Part shown: positions 8,081-16,193 of the stretch, in pieces
Layout: the number at the start of each line of letters is the position of its first letter
Numbering within the stretch: position 1 is the stretch's first letter
NCBI GenBank assembly: GCA_023379355.1
Contig: JAMCUD010000081.1
Span: forward strand, 1-39,819
Direction: 5' to 3'
Source of the DNA: Thermoplasmatota archaeon
GTDB lineage: Archaea; Thermoplasmatota; Thermoplasmata; Thermoplasmatales; Thermoplasmataceae
Length of the DNA stretch: 39,819 nucleotides
Notes under the pieces: generated by a model
The model's input: the letters and a program-made list of their open reading frames with translations, nothing else
Told to the model about the DNA's origin: nothing
Databases searched by the model: none
Translations under genes and position numbers: made by a program

Positions 8081-8407
8081 ATGATCAAGGGACAGAAAGT
8101 TGGAAACATTGCGGTAATAGGGGAAAGAGAACTTGTTCTTGGATTCAGGCTTGTAGGGGTTGAGAACTCATTCATTGCGGAAAAGGAGAAAGGAGTGGAG
8201 GCTTTACAGGGAATGATGAGGGACAAAAAGTTCTCTCTCATCATGGTATCGGAAAGCCTCAAGTCTTACATGGATCAACGCACCCTTAGAGCCATAGATG
8301 TTTCCACTGATCCGGTCGTTGTGTTCATACCACTCCCTGGTGGCCAGGACCTGGAGTCGGTTAACGATCTGGCAAAGAGAATATTGGGTGTAGAAATAGG
8401 AAGGTGA
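8081..8407 (+). CDS. atpF: A-type ATP synthase subunit F (central stalk)
   Basis: This 108-aa protein has the Rossmann-like fold typical of subunit F: an opening beta strand (NIAVIGERELVLGFRLVGVE), an EEKGVEAL-like helix, a central strand (FSLIMVSESL), then DPVVVFIPLP. It binds subunit D in the rotating central stalk. A Shine-Dalgarno-like GAGGTG lies about ten bases before the ATG, overlapping the end of atpC. It is followed three bases later by atpA. Confidence 0.94.
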   Translation: MIKGQKVGNIAVIGERELVLGFRLVGVENSFIAEKEKGVEALQGMMRDKKFSLIMVSESLKSYMDQRTLRAIDVSTDPVVVFIPLPGGQDLESVNDLAKRILGVEIGR

Positions 8408-8410
8408 ATT

Positions 8411-10162
8411 ATGGGGAAAATTGTAAGAATTTCAGGTCCGGTTGTTATTGCAGAAGATGTTGATCAGGCAAGAATGTACGATGTCGTGAGGGTAGGAGAT
8501 CTCGGCCTCGTTGGGGAAATAATAAGGCTCACAGGCAACAAAGCCACAATACAGGTCTACGAGGACACAAGCGGCATAAGACCTGGTGAAAAGGTTGAGA
8601 ACACTCACAAACCCCTGTCCGTTGATCTTGGGCCAGGTCTGCTTAAATCCATATACGACGGAATTCAGAGACCACTGGACGTGATCAGAGAAAAGACAGG
8701 AGATTTTATCAGAAGAGGTTTCACTGCAGCACCTCTTGATGAAGAAAAGCTGTGGGAATTCGTACCTCTTGTTAAGGCTGGAACTGACGTAGTTCCGGGG
8801 CAGATAATTGGGGAGGTCCAGGAAACCGGAATCATAAACCATAAGATCATGGTTCCATTCGGCGTTTCCGGAAAGATCAAGGATATCAAATCCGGAAATT
8901 TCAGGGTTTCAGATACAGTGGCAATAGTTGAGACAGGCGATGGCGATTCTGGGATCAGGCTTAAGCAGGAATGGCCGGTAAGAGTAGCCAGGCGTGTCCA
9001 GAGAAAGCTCGCTCCAGAAATACCGCTAATAACAGGCCAGCGTGTCATTGACACATTCTTTCCGGTCGCGAAGGGAGGAACTGTGGCAGTTCCGGGGCCG
9101 TTTGGCAGCGGCAAGACAGTTGTCCAGCATCAGCTTTCCAAATGGGCTGACAGTGACATAGTTGTCTATGTGGGATGTGGCGAGAGAGGTAATGAGATGA
9201 CGGAAATTCTTACAACATTTCCGGAGCTGACTGATCCAAAGTCTGGCAAACCCCTCATGGAAAGGACTGTGCTTATAGCAAACACTTCTAACATGCCAGT
9301 GGCTGCAAGAGAGGCCAGTATTTACACCGGCATCACCATCGCTGAATATTATCGTGACATGGGTTATGGGGTTGCTCTCATGGCAGACAGTACGTCAAGA
9401 TGGGCAGAGGCGCTTAGGGAAATATCCGGAAGGTTGGAGGAAATGCCAGGGGAAGAGGGTTATCCTGCATATCTCGGCAGGCGTCTTTCTGAATTCTATG
9501 AGCGGTCTGGCAATGCCATAGTTACTTCTGACGAGGATAGGTCCGGTTCAATAACAATAGTTGGAGCGGTCTCGCCGCCAGGTGGAGACATATCTGAACC
9601 AGTATCCCAGAACACTCTCAGAGTGACGAGAGTATTCTGGGCTCTGGATTCATCCTTGGCTTCGAGAAGGCATTTCCCATCCATAAACTGGCTAAACAGC
9701 TATTCCCTTTACCAGTCAGACCTTAGAAAATGGTTCACAGAGAATGTAGCTCAGGATTGGGGAGACATGTATGATGAGGCGATGGGTATACTCCAGAAGG
9801 AGGCCGAACTTCAGGAGGTTGTGCAGCTGGTGGGTTACGACGCTCTTCCCGAGAGGGAGAAGAATATACTGGACATAGCCAGGATGATAAGGGAGGATTT
9901 CCTCCAGCAGAGTGCCTTTGATGACATCGATCAGTACTGCTCTATTAAGAAGCAATATGGAATGCTCAAGGCAATCCTGACCCTTGGAAGAGAACAGTCT
10001 AGGGCTCTCGAGAAGGGCCTGACAATGTCGCAGGTACAGACAATGAAGGCTAGGGAGATGATATCCAGAATGAAGGAAGTACGGGAATCAGAATTCCAGG
10101 GATATCTTGAAAACCTGATCAGCGAAATTACAGGGCAGATTGAAAGTCTGATGGAGGCATGA
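8411..10162 (+). CDS. atpA: A-type ATP synthase catalytic subunit A
   Basis: This 583-aa protein is the catalytic nucleotide-binding subunit. The P-loop GPFGSGKT occupies residues 229-236. Other signatures are the N-terminal barrel ([11 protein letters not shown]), the insert domain characteristic of subunit A (about residues 110-185), [25 protein letters not shown], and the [17 protein letters not shown] stretch. The length is normal for an intein-free protein. This is worth noting because Thermoplasma species carry an intein in this subunit; here the P-loop coding sequence is uninterrupted. The gene has GGTGA before its ATG and overlaps atpB at ATGA. Confidence 0.98.
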   Translation: MGKIVRISGPVVIAEDVDQARMYDVVRVGDLGLVGEIIRLTGNKATIQVYEDTSGIRPGEKVENTHKPLSVDLGPGLLKSIYDGIQRPLDVIREKTGDFIRRGFTAAPLDEEKLWEFVPLVKAGTDVVPGQIIGEVQETGIINHKIMVPFGVSGKIKDIKSGNFRVSDTVAIVETGDGDSGIRLKQEWPVRVARRVQRKLAPEIPLITGQRVIDTFFPVAKGGTVAVPGPFGSGKTVVQHQLSKWADSDIVVYVGCGERGNEMTEILTTFPELTDPKSGKPLMERTVLIANTSNMPVAAREASIYTGITIAEYYRDMGYGVALMADSTSRWAEALREISGRLEEMPGEEGYPAYLGRRLSEFYERSGNAIVTSDEDRSGSITIVGAVSPPGGDISEPVSQNTLRVTRVFWALDSSLASRRHFPSINWLNSYSLYQSDLRKWFTENVAQDWGDMYDEAMGILQKEAELQEVVQLVGYDALPEREKNILDIARMIREDFLQQSAFDDIDQYCSIKKQYGMLKAILTLGREQSRALEKGLTMSQVQTMKAREMISRMKEVRESEFQGYLENLISEITGQIESLMEA

Positions 10163-11550
10163 AGATGGCACAGGTAAGTTACAGGACAGTTTCACAGATT
10201 GCAGGACCCCTCGTATTTGTGGAAAAGGTGGAAAACGCCGCTTATAATGAACTAGTGGAAATATCACTCCCAAATGGCGAGAAGAGGGCCGGGCAGGTCC
10301 TTGACACCGGCAGGGGTCTGGCGGTAGTTCAGGTATTTGGTCCAACCTCCGGAATGGATGTGGATTCAACCAAGGTAAAATTCCTTGGCACTACTGCAAG
10401 GGTCTCCGTATCAGATGAGATGCTTGGTAGGATATTCAATGGACTAGGAGAACCAAAGGATGACCTACCGCCAATAATTAGCAAGGAAAGGATAGAAATT
10501 GTTGGAAATGCCATAAATCCGTACTCACGGGAAGAACCATCAGAATTCATAGAGACTGGAATTTCAACAATAGACGGTATGAATACTCTGGTCAGGGGGC
10601 AGAAGCTGCCCATATTCTCCTCTTCCGGTCTTTCGCACAACAGGCTGGCTGCCCAGATAGCAAGACAGGCAAAGGTTCTTGGCAGCAGCGAGAACTTTGC
10701 GGTCATATTCGGAGCCATGGGAATCACAAGTGAGGAAGCCAATTACTTTGTCAGTGAATTCACAAAGACAGGCGCAATATCACGTTCCGTTCTGTTCCTA
10801 AACCTGTCGTCCGACCCGAGCATGGAAAGGATCATACTTCCAAAGGTTGCCCTTACAACAGCTGAATACCTAGCCTATGAGCGTGAGATGCATATCCTGG
10901 TAATACTGTCAGATATGACAAACTACTGTGAAGCCCTTAGGGAAATATCCTCCGCCAGAGAGGAAGTCCCGGGGAGACGCGGTTTCCCTGGATACATGTA
11001 CACCGATCTAAGCACAATATATGAAAGGGCCGGAAAAATTAGAGGCAAGAACGGCTCCATTACACAGATACCAATACTCACGATGCCAGGGGATGACATT
11101 ACAAATCCCATACCTGACCTGACGGGATACATTACTGAGGGCCAGATAGTTCTGAGCAGGGATCTTCAGAGGAAGGGCATCTATCCCCCCGTAGATGTGC
11201 TCCCTTCACTCTCCAGGCTCATGAATCAGGGAATAGGAAAGGGAAGGACACGCGAGGATCACAGAGGAGTGGCCGATCAGCTCTATGCAGCCTATGCAAA
11301 TGGTAAGGACCTCAGGTCTCTAAGCGCGATCGTGGGAGAAGAGGCGCTGGGCCAGAACGATAGAAAATACCTGAGATTCGCTGACGAATTCGAGCGGAGA
11401 TATGTCAACCAGGGTTTCTACGAAGACCGATCCATCGAGGACACTCTTGGCATTGGCTGGGAGTTGATGTCGGAACTTCCAGAATCAGACATGAAAAGGG
11501 TCAAGAAAGATTTCATCGAAAAATATGGAAAGTGGAAGAAGGAAAAATAA
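10159..11550 (+). CDS. atpB: A-type ATP synthase regulatory subunit B
   Basis: This 463-aa protein alternates with subunit A in the A1 hexamer. It is homologous to A but lacks a working P-loop: the equivalent stretch reads [10 protein letters not shown], as in other archaeal and vacuolar B subunits. Visible motifs include [51 protein letters not shown] and [20 protein letters not shown]. The start used here overlaps the atpA stop (ATGA); a second in-frame ATG follows two codons later and could be the real start. The gene after it begins at the last base of the atpB stop codon. Confidence 0.98.
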   Translation: MKMAQVSYRTVSQIAGPLVFVEKVENAAYNELVEISLPNGEKRAGQVLDTGRGLAVVQVFGPTSGMDVDSTKVKFLGTTARVSVSDEMLGRIFNGLGEPKDDLPPIISKERIEIVGNAINPYSREEPSEFIETGISTIDGMNTLVRGQKLPIFSSSGLSHNRLAAQIARQAKVLGSSENFAVIFGAMGITSEEANYFVSEFTKTGAISRSVLFLNLSSDPSMERIILPKVALTTAEYLAYEREMHILVILSDMTNYCEALREISSAREEVPGRRGFPGYMYTDLSTIYERAGKIRGKNGSITQIPILTMPGDDITNPIPDLTGYITEGQIVLSRDLQRKGIYPPVDVLPSLSRLMNQGIGKGRTREDHRGVADQLYAAYANGKDLRSLSAIVGEEALGQNDRKYLRFADEFERRYVNQGFYEDRSIEDTLGIGWELMSELPESDMKRVKKDFIEKYGKWKKEK

Positions 11551-12191
11551 TGCCTCAGATTGATATAAAACCAACAAGGATTGAACTGATACGGACAAAT
11601 AGGCGGATAAAGCTCGCCAAGAGAGGGCTTGATCTGCTGAAGATGAAGCGTTCATCACTTGTAATGGAATTCTTCGCCATCAGCAGGTCGGTCAGGGGAC
11701 TCAGGGAAAACCTCAGATCGGAAATAGGAGAGGCAATTGAAACTGTCAGAATGGCGGAAATAGTATCAGGTACCATGGAACTGGAAAGGATTGCATACAT
11801 GTCAGCCGATTCCACAGTCGCTGTCAGCATGAAAAATGTAATGGGCGTCAGGATTCCGGAATTAAGCAGGAATTACAACCAGACAATTCTCTCCAATCAG
11901 TACAGGGCCATATCCGTTCCCACTGCAATAAACGACGCCATAAAGATGTTTGAAAGGATTTACGTTCAGCTTGTTGAGATAGCAGAGAAAGAAAACTCCA
12001 TGAGGAAACTTCTTCATGAGATAGACAAGACCAAGAGACGGTCCAATGCGATTGAAAACCTGTTGATACCGCAACTCACTGCAAGTGCCAAAATGATAAG
12101 GATGAGGCTTGACGAGATTGAACGGGACATGTTCACGACACTGAAGATGATAAAGAGAAAGATGGAGCGAAAGGAGGAACAGACGCAATGA
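11550..12191 (+). CDS. atpD: A-type ATP synthase subunit D (central rotor shaft)
   Basis: This 213-aa protein is the coiled-coil rotor shaft. It begins [20 protein letters not shown], the family pattern (PTR.EL...R), has long N- and C-terminal charged helices that would form an antiparallel coiled coil, and ends with a typical RMRLDEIERDMFTTLKMIKR stretch. The start at 11550 is preferred over an in-frame ATG 18 bases upstream because the family motif begins here and the ATG shares a base with the atpB stop (TAATG). It overlaps the next small ORF at ATGA. Confidence 0.95.
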   Translation: MPQIDIKPTRIELIRTNRRIKLAKRGLDLLKMKRSSLVMEFFAISRSVRGLRENLRSEIGEAIETVRMAEIVSGTMELERIAYMSADSTVAVSMKNVMGVRIPELSRNYNQTILSNQYRAISVPTAINDAIKMFERIYVQLVEIAEKENSMRKLLHEIDKTKRRSNAIENLLIPQLTASAKMIRMRLDEIERDMFTTLKMIKRKMERKEEQTQ

Positions 12192-12361
12192 AATACTGGG
12201 AGAAGCCGCTGGAAAAGTACATGAAGCACATGGTTACAAGGGAGGAAATCAGGAACAATCCCAGATTGAGAGCATTCCGCAGGATCAGGATAGCCTTCGC
12301 CCTTGTAAATCCAGCAATATCGGTGGTTATCCTCTCCCTTCTGTTTCTGGGGGTATTTTAA
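12188..12361 (+). CDS. 57-aa single-pass membrane protein inside the atp operon
   Basis: This ORF starts MKYWEKPLEKYMKHM and encodes 57 residues: a basic, charged N-terminal half with many Arg and Lys residues (residues 1-35) and one hydrophobic C-terminal segment (about residues 37-56, ending in SLLFLGVF). Its ATG overlaps the atpD stop at ATGA, and its stop TAA shares its last base with the atpH start (TAATG), so it is coupled on both sides and fills the gap exactly. I do not recognise a family. Methanosarcina operons have a short gene (ahaG) after D, which could be a positional analogue; I cannot show homology. It may be a small membrane-associated subunit or assembly factor. Confidence 0.8.
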   Translation: MKYWEKPLEKYMKHMVTREEIRNNPRLRAFRRIRIAFALVNPAISVVILSLLFLGVF

Positions 12362-12681
12362 TGGATGATCTGGAGACTCTTAAGGTTATAAAGGAAAAGG
12401 AAGAATCTGTGAACTCACTGCTGGCTTCATTGAAAAGCGAAAAGGAAAAGGAACTTGCTGAGGCTGAAAATTCGCTAAAACTCCATGTTAAAGCTAGGGA
12501 AGAGGAACTTCAGCTGGGGATGGAACGTGAAATCGAGGAGGCCCGCAAAGACGCACTTGCCAGATCGGAAATAATGATTAAGGATGCGATGGCAAAATCA
12601 GCAAGGCTCAAGTTAAGGATAAAGGACGAGGAAATCGAGAAATATCTGCTGGAAGCGATCGAGGAATACCTGGAGGTGTGA
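12361..12681 (+). CDS. atpH: A-type ATP synthase subunit H (peripheral stalk)
   Basis: This 106-aa, almost entirely charged protein is predicted to be one long coiled coil (continuous E/K/R/A-rich helix with repeated EKEKELAEAE-like patterns). That is the hallmark of archaeal subunit H (also called G), which pairs with subunit E in the peripheral stalk. Its ATG shares a base with the stop of the 57-aa ORF. A strong Shine-Dalgarno for atpI (GGAGGTG) lies within its last codons. Position next to atpI is as in other archaea, although the H-I pair has moved to the operon end. Confidence 0.9.
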   Translation: MDDLETLKVIKEKEESVNSLLASLKSEKEKELAEAENSLKLHVKAREEELQLGMEREIEEARKDALARSEIMIKDAMAKSARLKLRIKDEEIEKYLLEAIEEYLEV

Positions 12682-12682
12682 C

Positions 12683-14704
12683 ATGGGAATCAGGCCGGAA
12701 AAGATGGTCCGAATCCGCATAATAGGCTCGAACCAGAGGAAGGATCAGATAATATCCGCCCTTCATGATGCGGGTGTCATACAGCTGGAACCAGTATCGC
12801 AGGATCTGGCTAAAATGCTTGGAAATGCCAGGCCTAGTGAACTCTACAGGAAGATAAACACATTGCTGCAGAGGTTCAGGGGATACGAAGCCATGTTGCC
12901 CCACAGAGAGGTCAGGGAGAGAAGAACTTTTTCCTCGGTGGATGAGCTTGTTAACGAGGCATCCAAAATAGACATTGAGAATCATCTGAAATCCCTCAAG
13001 GATCAGGAAACGGATCTTCTGGCCAGGCTGAAGGAGGCTGAGAGCCGGCTGCAGATCATATCAAAGCTCAGGGGTCTGAAATATGATCTCTCAATTTTCA
13101 ATGGATCGCAGATAATGTCATATCTGGTGACAGACCGGCCTGACGACAGTTCACTGGAAGAACTGAAGAATAAAATTCCGGATTCCACAATAATAAGCAT
13201 TAACGACAATACACACATCATAAGTATTCCAACCGGTAGGGATTCTGATCTTGCAAGGGCAGCCAACGACATGAGTTTCACTATAGTCCACATACCACTA
13301 ATGAGCGGGACTCCCGAAGAAGCGGAGGCGTACCTCAGAGAGAAGATGGATGAGGACAGGATTGCACTTGAAAACATACGCCGGGAACTGGAACATCTCT
13401 CCCAGGATTACTTCACCAGTGTTGTCCAGATCAGGGAGCAGCTTGATATAGAGAACAGGAAACTTGAGGTTTCCGAGAGGCTCGCATCAACTCAGGATAC
13501 ATTCGTCATGGAGGGCTGGGTGCCCGAAAAATACTTCAATGCTGCAGTGAAATTGGTAGAAAAAGCAGCAGAAGGCAGGGTTATTGTAGGGCAGATCGAA
13601 ACGAAGGATTCCCCTCCCACACTGCTTGAGAATCCAAGGAAATTCAGGATTTTTGAATTCTTTGTGAGGTTTTACAGCCTGCCCCAGGAGTTTGAGTTTG
13701 ATCCTACAATGATTTTTGGAATAATTTTCCCGATCTTCTTTGGGATAATGGTCGGTGACTGGGGATACGGCCTCGTTATTCTACTTCTTGCCATATGGAT
13801 GGTACGTAAACTCCAGAGGCCGGGAAGCAGGACTATCCTTCCAAAATCACTTACCAGGTTCGCAATGACCATCTTCGGAAGGAATCCACTTCTGATACTC
13901 GGGAAAACACTCATTCCCGCGTCTATCATGGCCATTGCGGTAGGTCTTCTTTTCAACAATTTCTTCGGGTTCCCCATTCTCCCCATAACTGTGTTCCAGA
14001 CAAGCACGGGATTCTCCGGTGCTCATATAGGGGGATTCCCTCCGACACCCATCGTGATATTCAGTGTTTCACTCATGATACCCAAGCTGTTGCTATTTTC
14101 AGGCTACGTTGGGCTCGCAATGGTATCCTTCGGCCTCATTCTGGGCATGGTAAACGAAGCCACACTCGGGCACCGCAGGGGTGTTGCCGGCAAGGTGGGG
14201 TGGCTGATGATGGCATGGGGAATTGCAATATTTGGTCTAAATCTCATACACCAGCACAGCGGAATATCACTTAATATACACACAAACCCTGAAGGGGTCC
14301 TGTCCATTGCAGCCTTTGTGGCAGGGATCATAATAGTTGGCGTATCCGAGGGGACAAAGGGTGCCGTGGAGATACCGTCAATAATAAGCCATATACTTTC
14401 ATACACCAGGATACTGGGAATTCTGCTTGCCTCAGTTATTCTGGCTCAGGTCATAGATCTCATCTTCATGAAGGGTGTGATGAAATCCCCTCTTTTTGCC
14501 ATCATAGGAATCATAATTCTGGTATTCGGACAGCTTTTCAACCTTGTAATAGCTGTTTTCGAGCCTGGAATACAGGGTGCAAGGCTTCTTTACGTGGAGT
14601 TCTTCTCCAAATTCTATTACGGAAATGGCAGGCCATTCAGACCATTCAAGACTGACAGAAAATACACGAATCCGTCATTCAAGATCGAACGGGATCAGGA
14701 GTGA
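12683..14704 (+). CDS. atpI: A-type ATP synthase subunit I (subunit a, membrane stator)
   Basis: This 673-aa protein is the stator of the proton path. The cytoplasmic N-terminal half (about residues 1-330) is charged and partly coiled coil. The C-terminal half holds about seven or eight membrane segments, starting near FDPTMIFGIIFPIFFGIMVG, where a short GDWGYG turn follows as usual. The conserved helix SHILSYTRILGILLASV carries R576, the arginine expected to face the c-ring glutamate. The ending ARLLYVEFFSKFYYGNGRPF is a family signature. It is the last gene of the operon and meets the opposing small membrane protein gene with a ten-base overlap. Confidence 0.96.
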   Translation: MGIRPEKMVRIRIIGSNQRKDQIISALHDAGVIQLEPVSQDLAKMLGNARPSELYRKINTLLQRFRGYEAMLPHREVRERRTFSSVDELVNEASKIDIENHLKSLKDQETDLLARLKEAESRLQIISKLRGLKYDLSIFNGSQIMSYLVTDRPDDSSLEELKNKIPDSTIISINDNTHIISIPTGRDSDLARAANDMSFTIVHIPLMSGTPEEAEAYLREKMDEDRIALENIRRELEHLSQDYFTSVVQIREQLDIENRKLEVSERLASTQDTFVMEGWVPEKYFNAAVKLVEKAAEGRVIVGQIETKDSPPTLLENPRKFRIFEFFVRFYSLPQEFEFDPTMIFGIIFPIFFGIMVGDWGYGLVILLLAIWMVRKLQRPGSRTILPKSLTRFAMTIFGRNPLLILGKTLIPASIMAIAVGLLFNNFFGFPILPITVFQTSTGFSGAHIGGFPPTPIVIFSVSLMIPKLLLFSGYVGLAMVSFGLILGMVNEATLGHRRGVAGKVGWLMMAWGIAIFGLNLIHQHSGISLNIHTNPEGVLSIAAFVAGIIIVGVSEGTKGAVEIPSIISHILSYTRILGILLASVILAQVIDLIFMKGVMKSPLFAIIGIIILVFGQLFNLVIAVFEPGIQGARLLYVEFFSKFYYGNGRPFRPFKTDRKYTNPSFKIERDQE

Positions 14705-14940
14705 CCTGGACTTCCCTTTCCCCTTATGGATATGTATTTCCTGATGCTGAAGGCAGCCCATATTATCTCTATGACACCGAATGGCCATGTTCCGGCGAGG
14801 AATCCATACGCAGAGGAACCTATGCACATCACCCCAAAGAGAAGAGTGAAGACGGGCTTCCTGTTTTCGTATATGTAGAACACCATCATTACTATGAGGA
14901 CAGCTGAACCGTAGACATTCACCGGAGAGAAAACCTGCAT
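14695..14940 (-). CDS. Small (81-aa) multi-pass membrane protein
   Basis: The protein has three closely spaced hydrophobic stretches: VYGSAVLIVMMVFYIY, VFTLLFGVMCIGSSAYGFLA, and WPFGVIEIIWAAFSI followed by a basic RKYISIR tail. The pattern W-P-[FG]-x-x-E-x-x-W in the last helix resembles a widespread class of uncharacterised small bacterial and archaeal membrane proteins. The start at 14940 is chosen over a longer frame (to 15291) because the extra upstream residues have no membrane or domain character and overlap an opposing gene, while an AT-rich TATA-like tract lies at about 14961-14973. Function unknown. Confidence 0.6.
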   Translation of the reverse strand: MQVFSPVNVYGSAVLIVMMVFYIYENRKPVFTLLFGVMCIGSSAYGFLAGTWPFGVIEIIWAAFSIRKYISIRGKGSPGHS

Positions 14941-14991
14941 CGTTGGGCAGCGCCAGGGATAATATCTTATTTGCCATGGCAATATTGATTC
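14941..14991. promoter_or_regulatory. Divergent promoter region
   Basis: A 51-base gap separates the minus-strand 81-aa membrane protein from the plus-strand 140-aa gene. The AT-rich tract GGATAATATCTTATTTG (about 14957-14973) can serve as TATA box in both directions, roughly 20-30 bases from each start codon. The two genes may therefore be transcribed and regulated together. Confidence 0.4.
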
Positions 14992-15414
14992 ATGGAAAAA
15001 GCTTCTCCGTGTGATCCCAGCGTTTTGCTTAATGGAATCTCGGTGAAGAGATTTCCAGACGCTTACATTGTCCCTGGTACTTCTGGAGATTCCCTCATAC
15101 TCCCCCGAGCAAATGAGATAAGCATGTACCGGGAACTGGAGGGCGTGTATCTCCTGCTGGACGGAAGCAGGATATTCTTTAACAGCCAGCAGCAGGCAAA
15201 ATATGCTTTCTACTCGGCACTGAACGGCGCTACTGAAATAACTGTGCCGGAGAGTCAGATGGCCGCAAGAATCGTCAGGAGTTACGTTCACGATCTTCAG
15301 GAGATATATGTTGAAATAAGGAGAAGGATAGAATCCATGGGCTGTGAAGACGAAAGCCTCTTCTCAAGGTGCCTTAAATGTCTGGAGATCCCGGATCTTG
15401 AGGAAAATCCCTGA
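14992..15414 (+). CDS. Hypothetical protein, 140 aa
   Basis: I do not recognise this protein. It is soluble, has no signal peptide or membrane segment, and appears to be mixed alpha/beta: a beta-rich first half (including YLLLDGSRIFFNSQQQAKYAF) and a helical second half with a charged stretch (VHDLQEIYVEIRRRIESMG). Two cysteines near the C terminus form C-x2-C (SRCLKCLEIP), which could be half of a metal site but has no second pair. The codon use and GC look like those of its neighbours, which supports a real gene. It is divergently arranged with the small membrane protein gene. Confidence 0.6.
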   Translation: MEKASPCDPSVLLNGISVKRFPDAYIVPGTSGDSLILPRANEISMYRELEGVYLLLDGSRIFFNSQQQAKYAFYSALNGATEITVPESQMAARIVRSYVHDLQEIYVEIRRRIESMGCEDESLFSRCLKCLEIPDLEENP

Positions 15415-15462
15415 GTGGATGACCATATTCACAGTAATGGCAAGGATCTCAAACAACTAAAG

Positions 15463-16095
15463 TTACACGACAAAATCGTTTTCAGCTGGAATCCGGATAA
15501 AGTTGATCAGGTTTGTTGTATCGGCAAGAATATTATCTGAAGTGTTCCTCAAACTTCCCGTATGGAATCTCCACTTCCATCTCTTCCTTATCTGACGGAT
15601 TTCAGATAACAGAATATCCCTGGTCGAGGATAGTTTATGGGCATCAATGAACGAGACTCTTGCAGTGAAGTTAAATCTCGTGGTACCTTTGAACGAATGC
15701 CCGGATCGGATGGAAACCAGATACATTGATTCCATATCCTCCCCTAAGGATCCGACGTCTATTATGTTTCGCAGAAATCCAGGGTGATAGAATTCTCCTA
15801 TTTTGCGATTTCTTCTGGAATTCTGCAGGATAAAATGATGATTATAACCATCCGGCGGCGATGACGCCTCGGCTACCATGCCATATACACGGAAGAAGAA
15901 GGTTCGGAGCCTCTCCATACTGCTAAGCGAATCACTGGCTATGTAAAACCTCCTGCTCATGGTCGAGGAGACCACCATGAAACGGTTCTCACCACCTATG
16001 GAAGGAAGCAGGAGATAGGCCTTCTCGGAATAAAGAAGCGGATCAGTTTTCAGGGTTCCCCTGGATGAAATGATCTCCTCCCACCTCAGTTCCAT
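15463..16095 (-). CDS. Hypothetical protein, 210 aa
   Basis: I do not recognise this protein. It has no signal peptide, membrane helix or clear motif; it is basic, with an Arg/Lys-rich C-terminal region (REIRQIRKRWKWRFHTG-like, around residue 165) followed by an amphipathic tail. The start at 16095 (MELRWEEII) is chosen because a TATA-like TTATAAC (read on this strand as GTTATAA) lies about 29 bases upstream and because longer in-frame starts run into the promoter of the divergent peptidase gene. The composition is like that of the neighbouring genes. The basic region could bind nucleic acid, but that is only a guess. Confidence 0.6.
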   Translation of the reverse strand: MELRWEEIISSRGTLKTDPLLYSEKAYLLLPSIGGENRFMVVSSTMSRRFYIASDSLSSMERLRTFFFRVYGMVAEASSPPDGYNHHFILQNSRRNRKIGEFYHPGFLRNIIDVGSLGEDMESMYLVSIRSGHSFKGTTRFNFTARVSFIDAHKLSSTRDILLSEIRQIRKRWKWRFHTGSLRNTSDNILADTTNLINFIRIPAENDFVV

Positions 16096-16193
16096 GACCC
16101 GCTGGAATGATAAAGAGGCATTATAACATTGCCCTGAGCCTTTCATATTCTTGGTTTTGCAACAATATAAATAAACATAGCAATTGCCTGAAC
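16096..16193. promoter_or_regulatory. Divergent promoters for the 210-aa protein and the S9 peptidase
   Basis: On the minus strand a TATA-like GTTATAA (16121-16127) lies about 29 bases before the ATG at 16095. On the plus strand AATATAAATAA (16164-16174) lies about 25 bases before the ATG at 16194. Both spacings predict leaderless or nearly leaderless transcripts and support the two chosen starts. Confidence 0.55.

Noticed and set aside
8411..10162. Possible intein in AtpA, as known from Thermoplasma
   Set aside because: The frame is 583 codons long with a contiguous P-loop (residues 229-236) and no splicing-block insert; the subunit is intein-free.
14695..15291. 198-aa minus-strand protein covering the 140-aa gene
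   Set aside because: Its first 117 residues overlap the plus-strand gene at 14992 and look like a shadow; only the C-terminal 81 residues have membrane-protein character.
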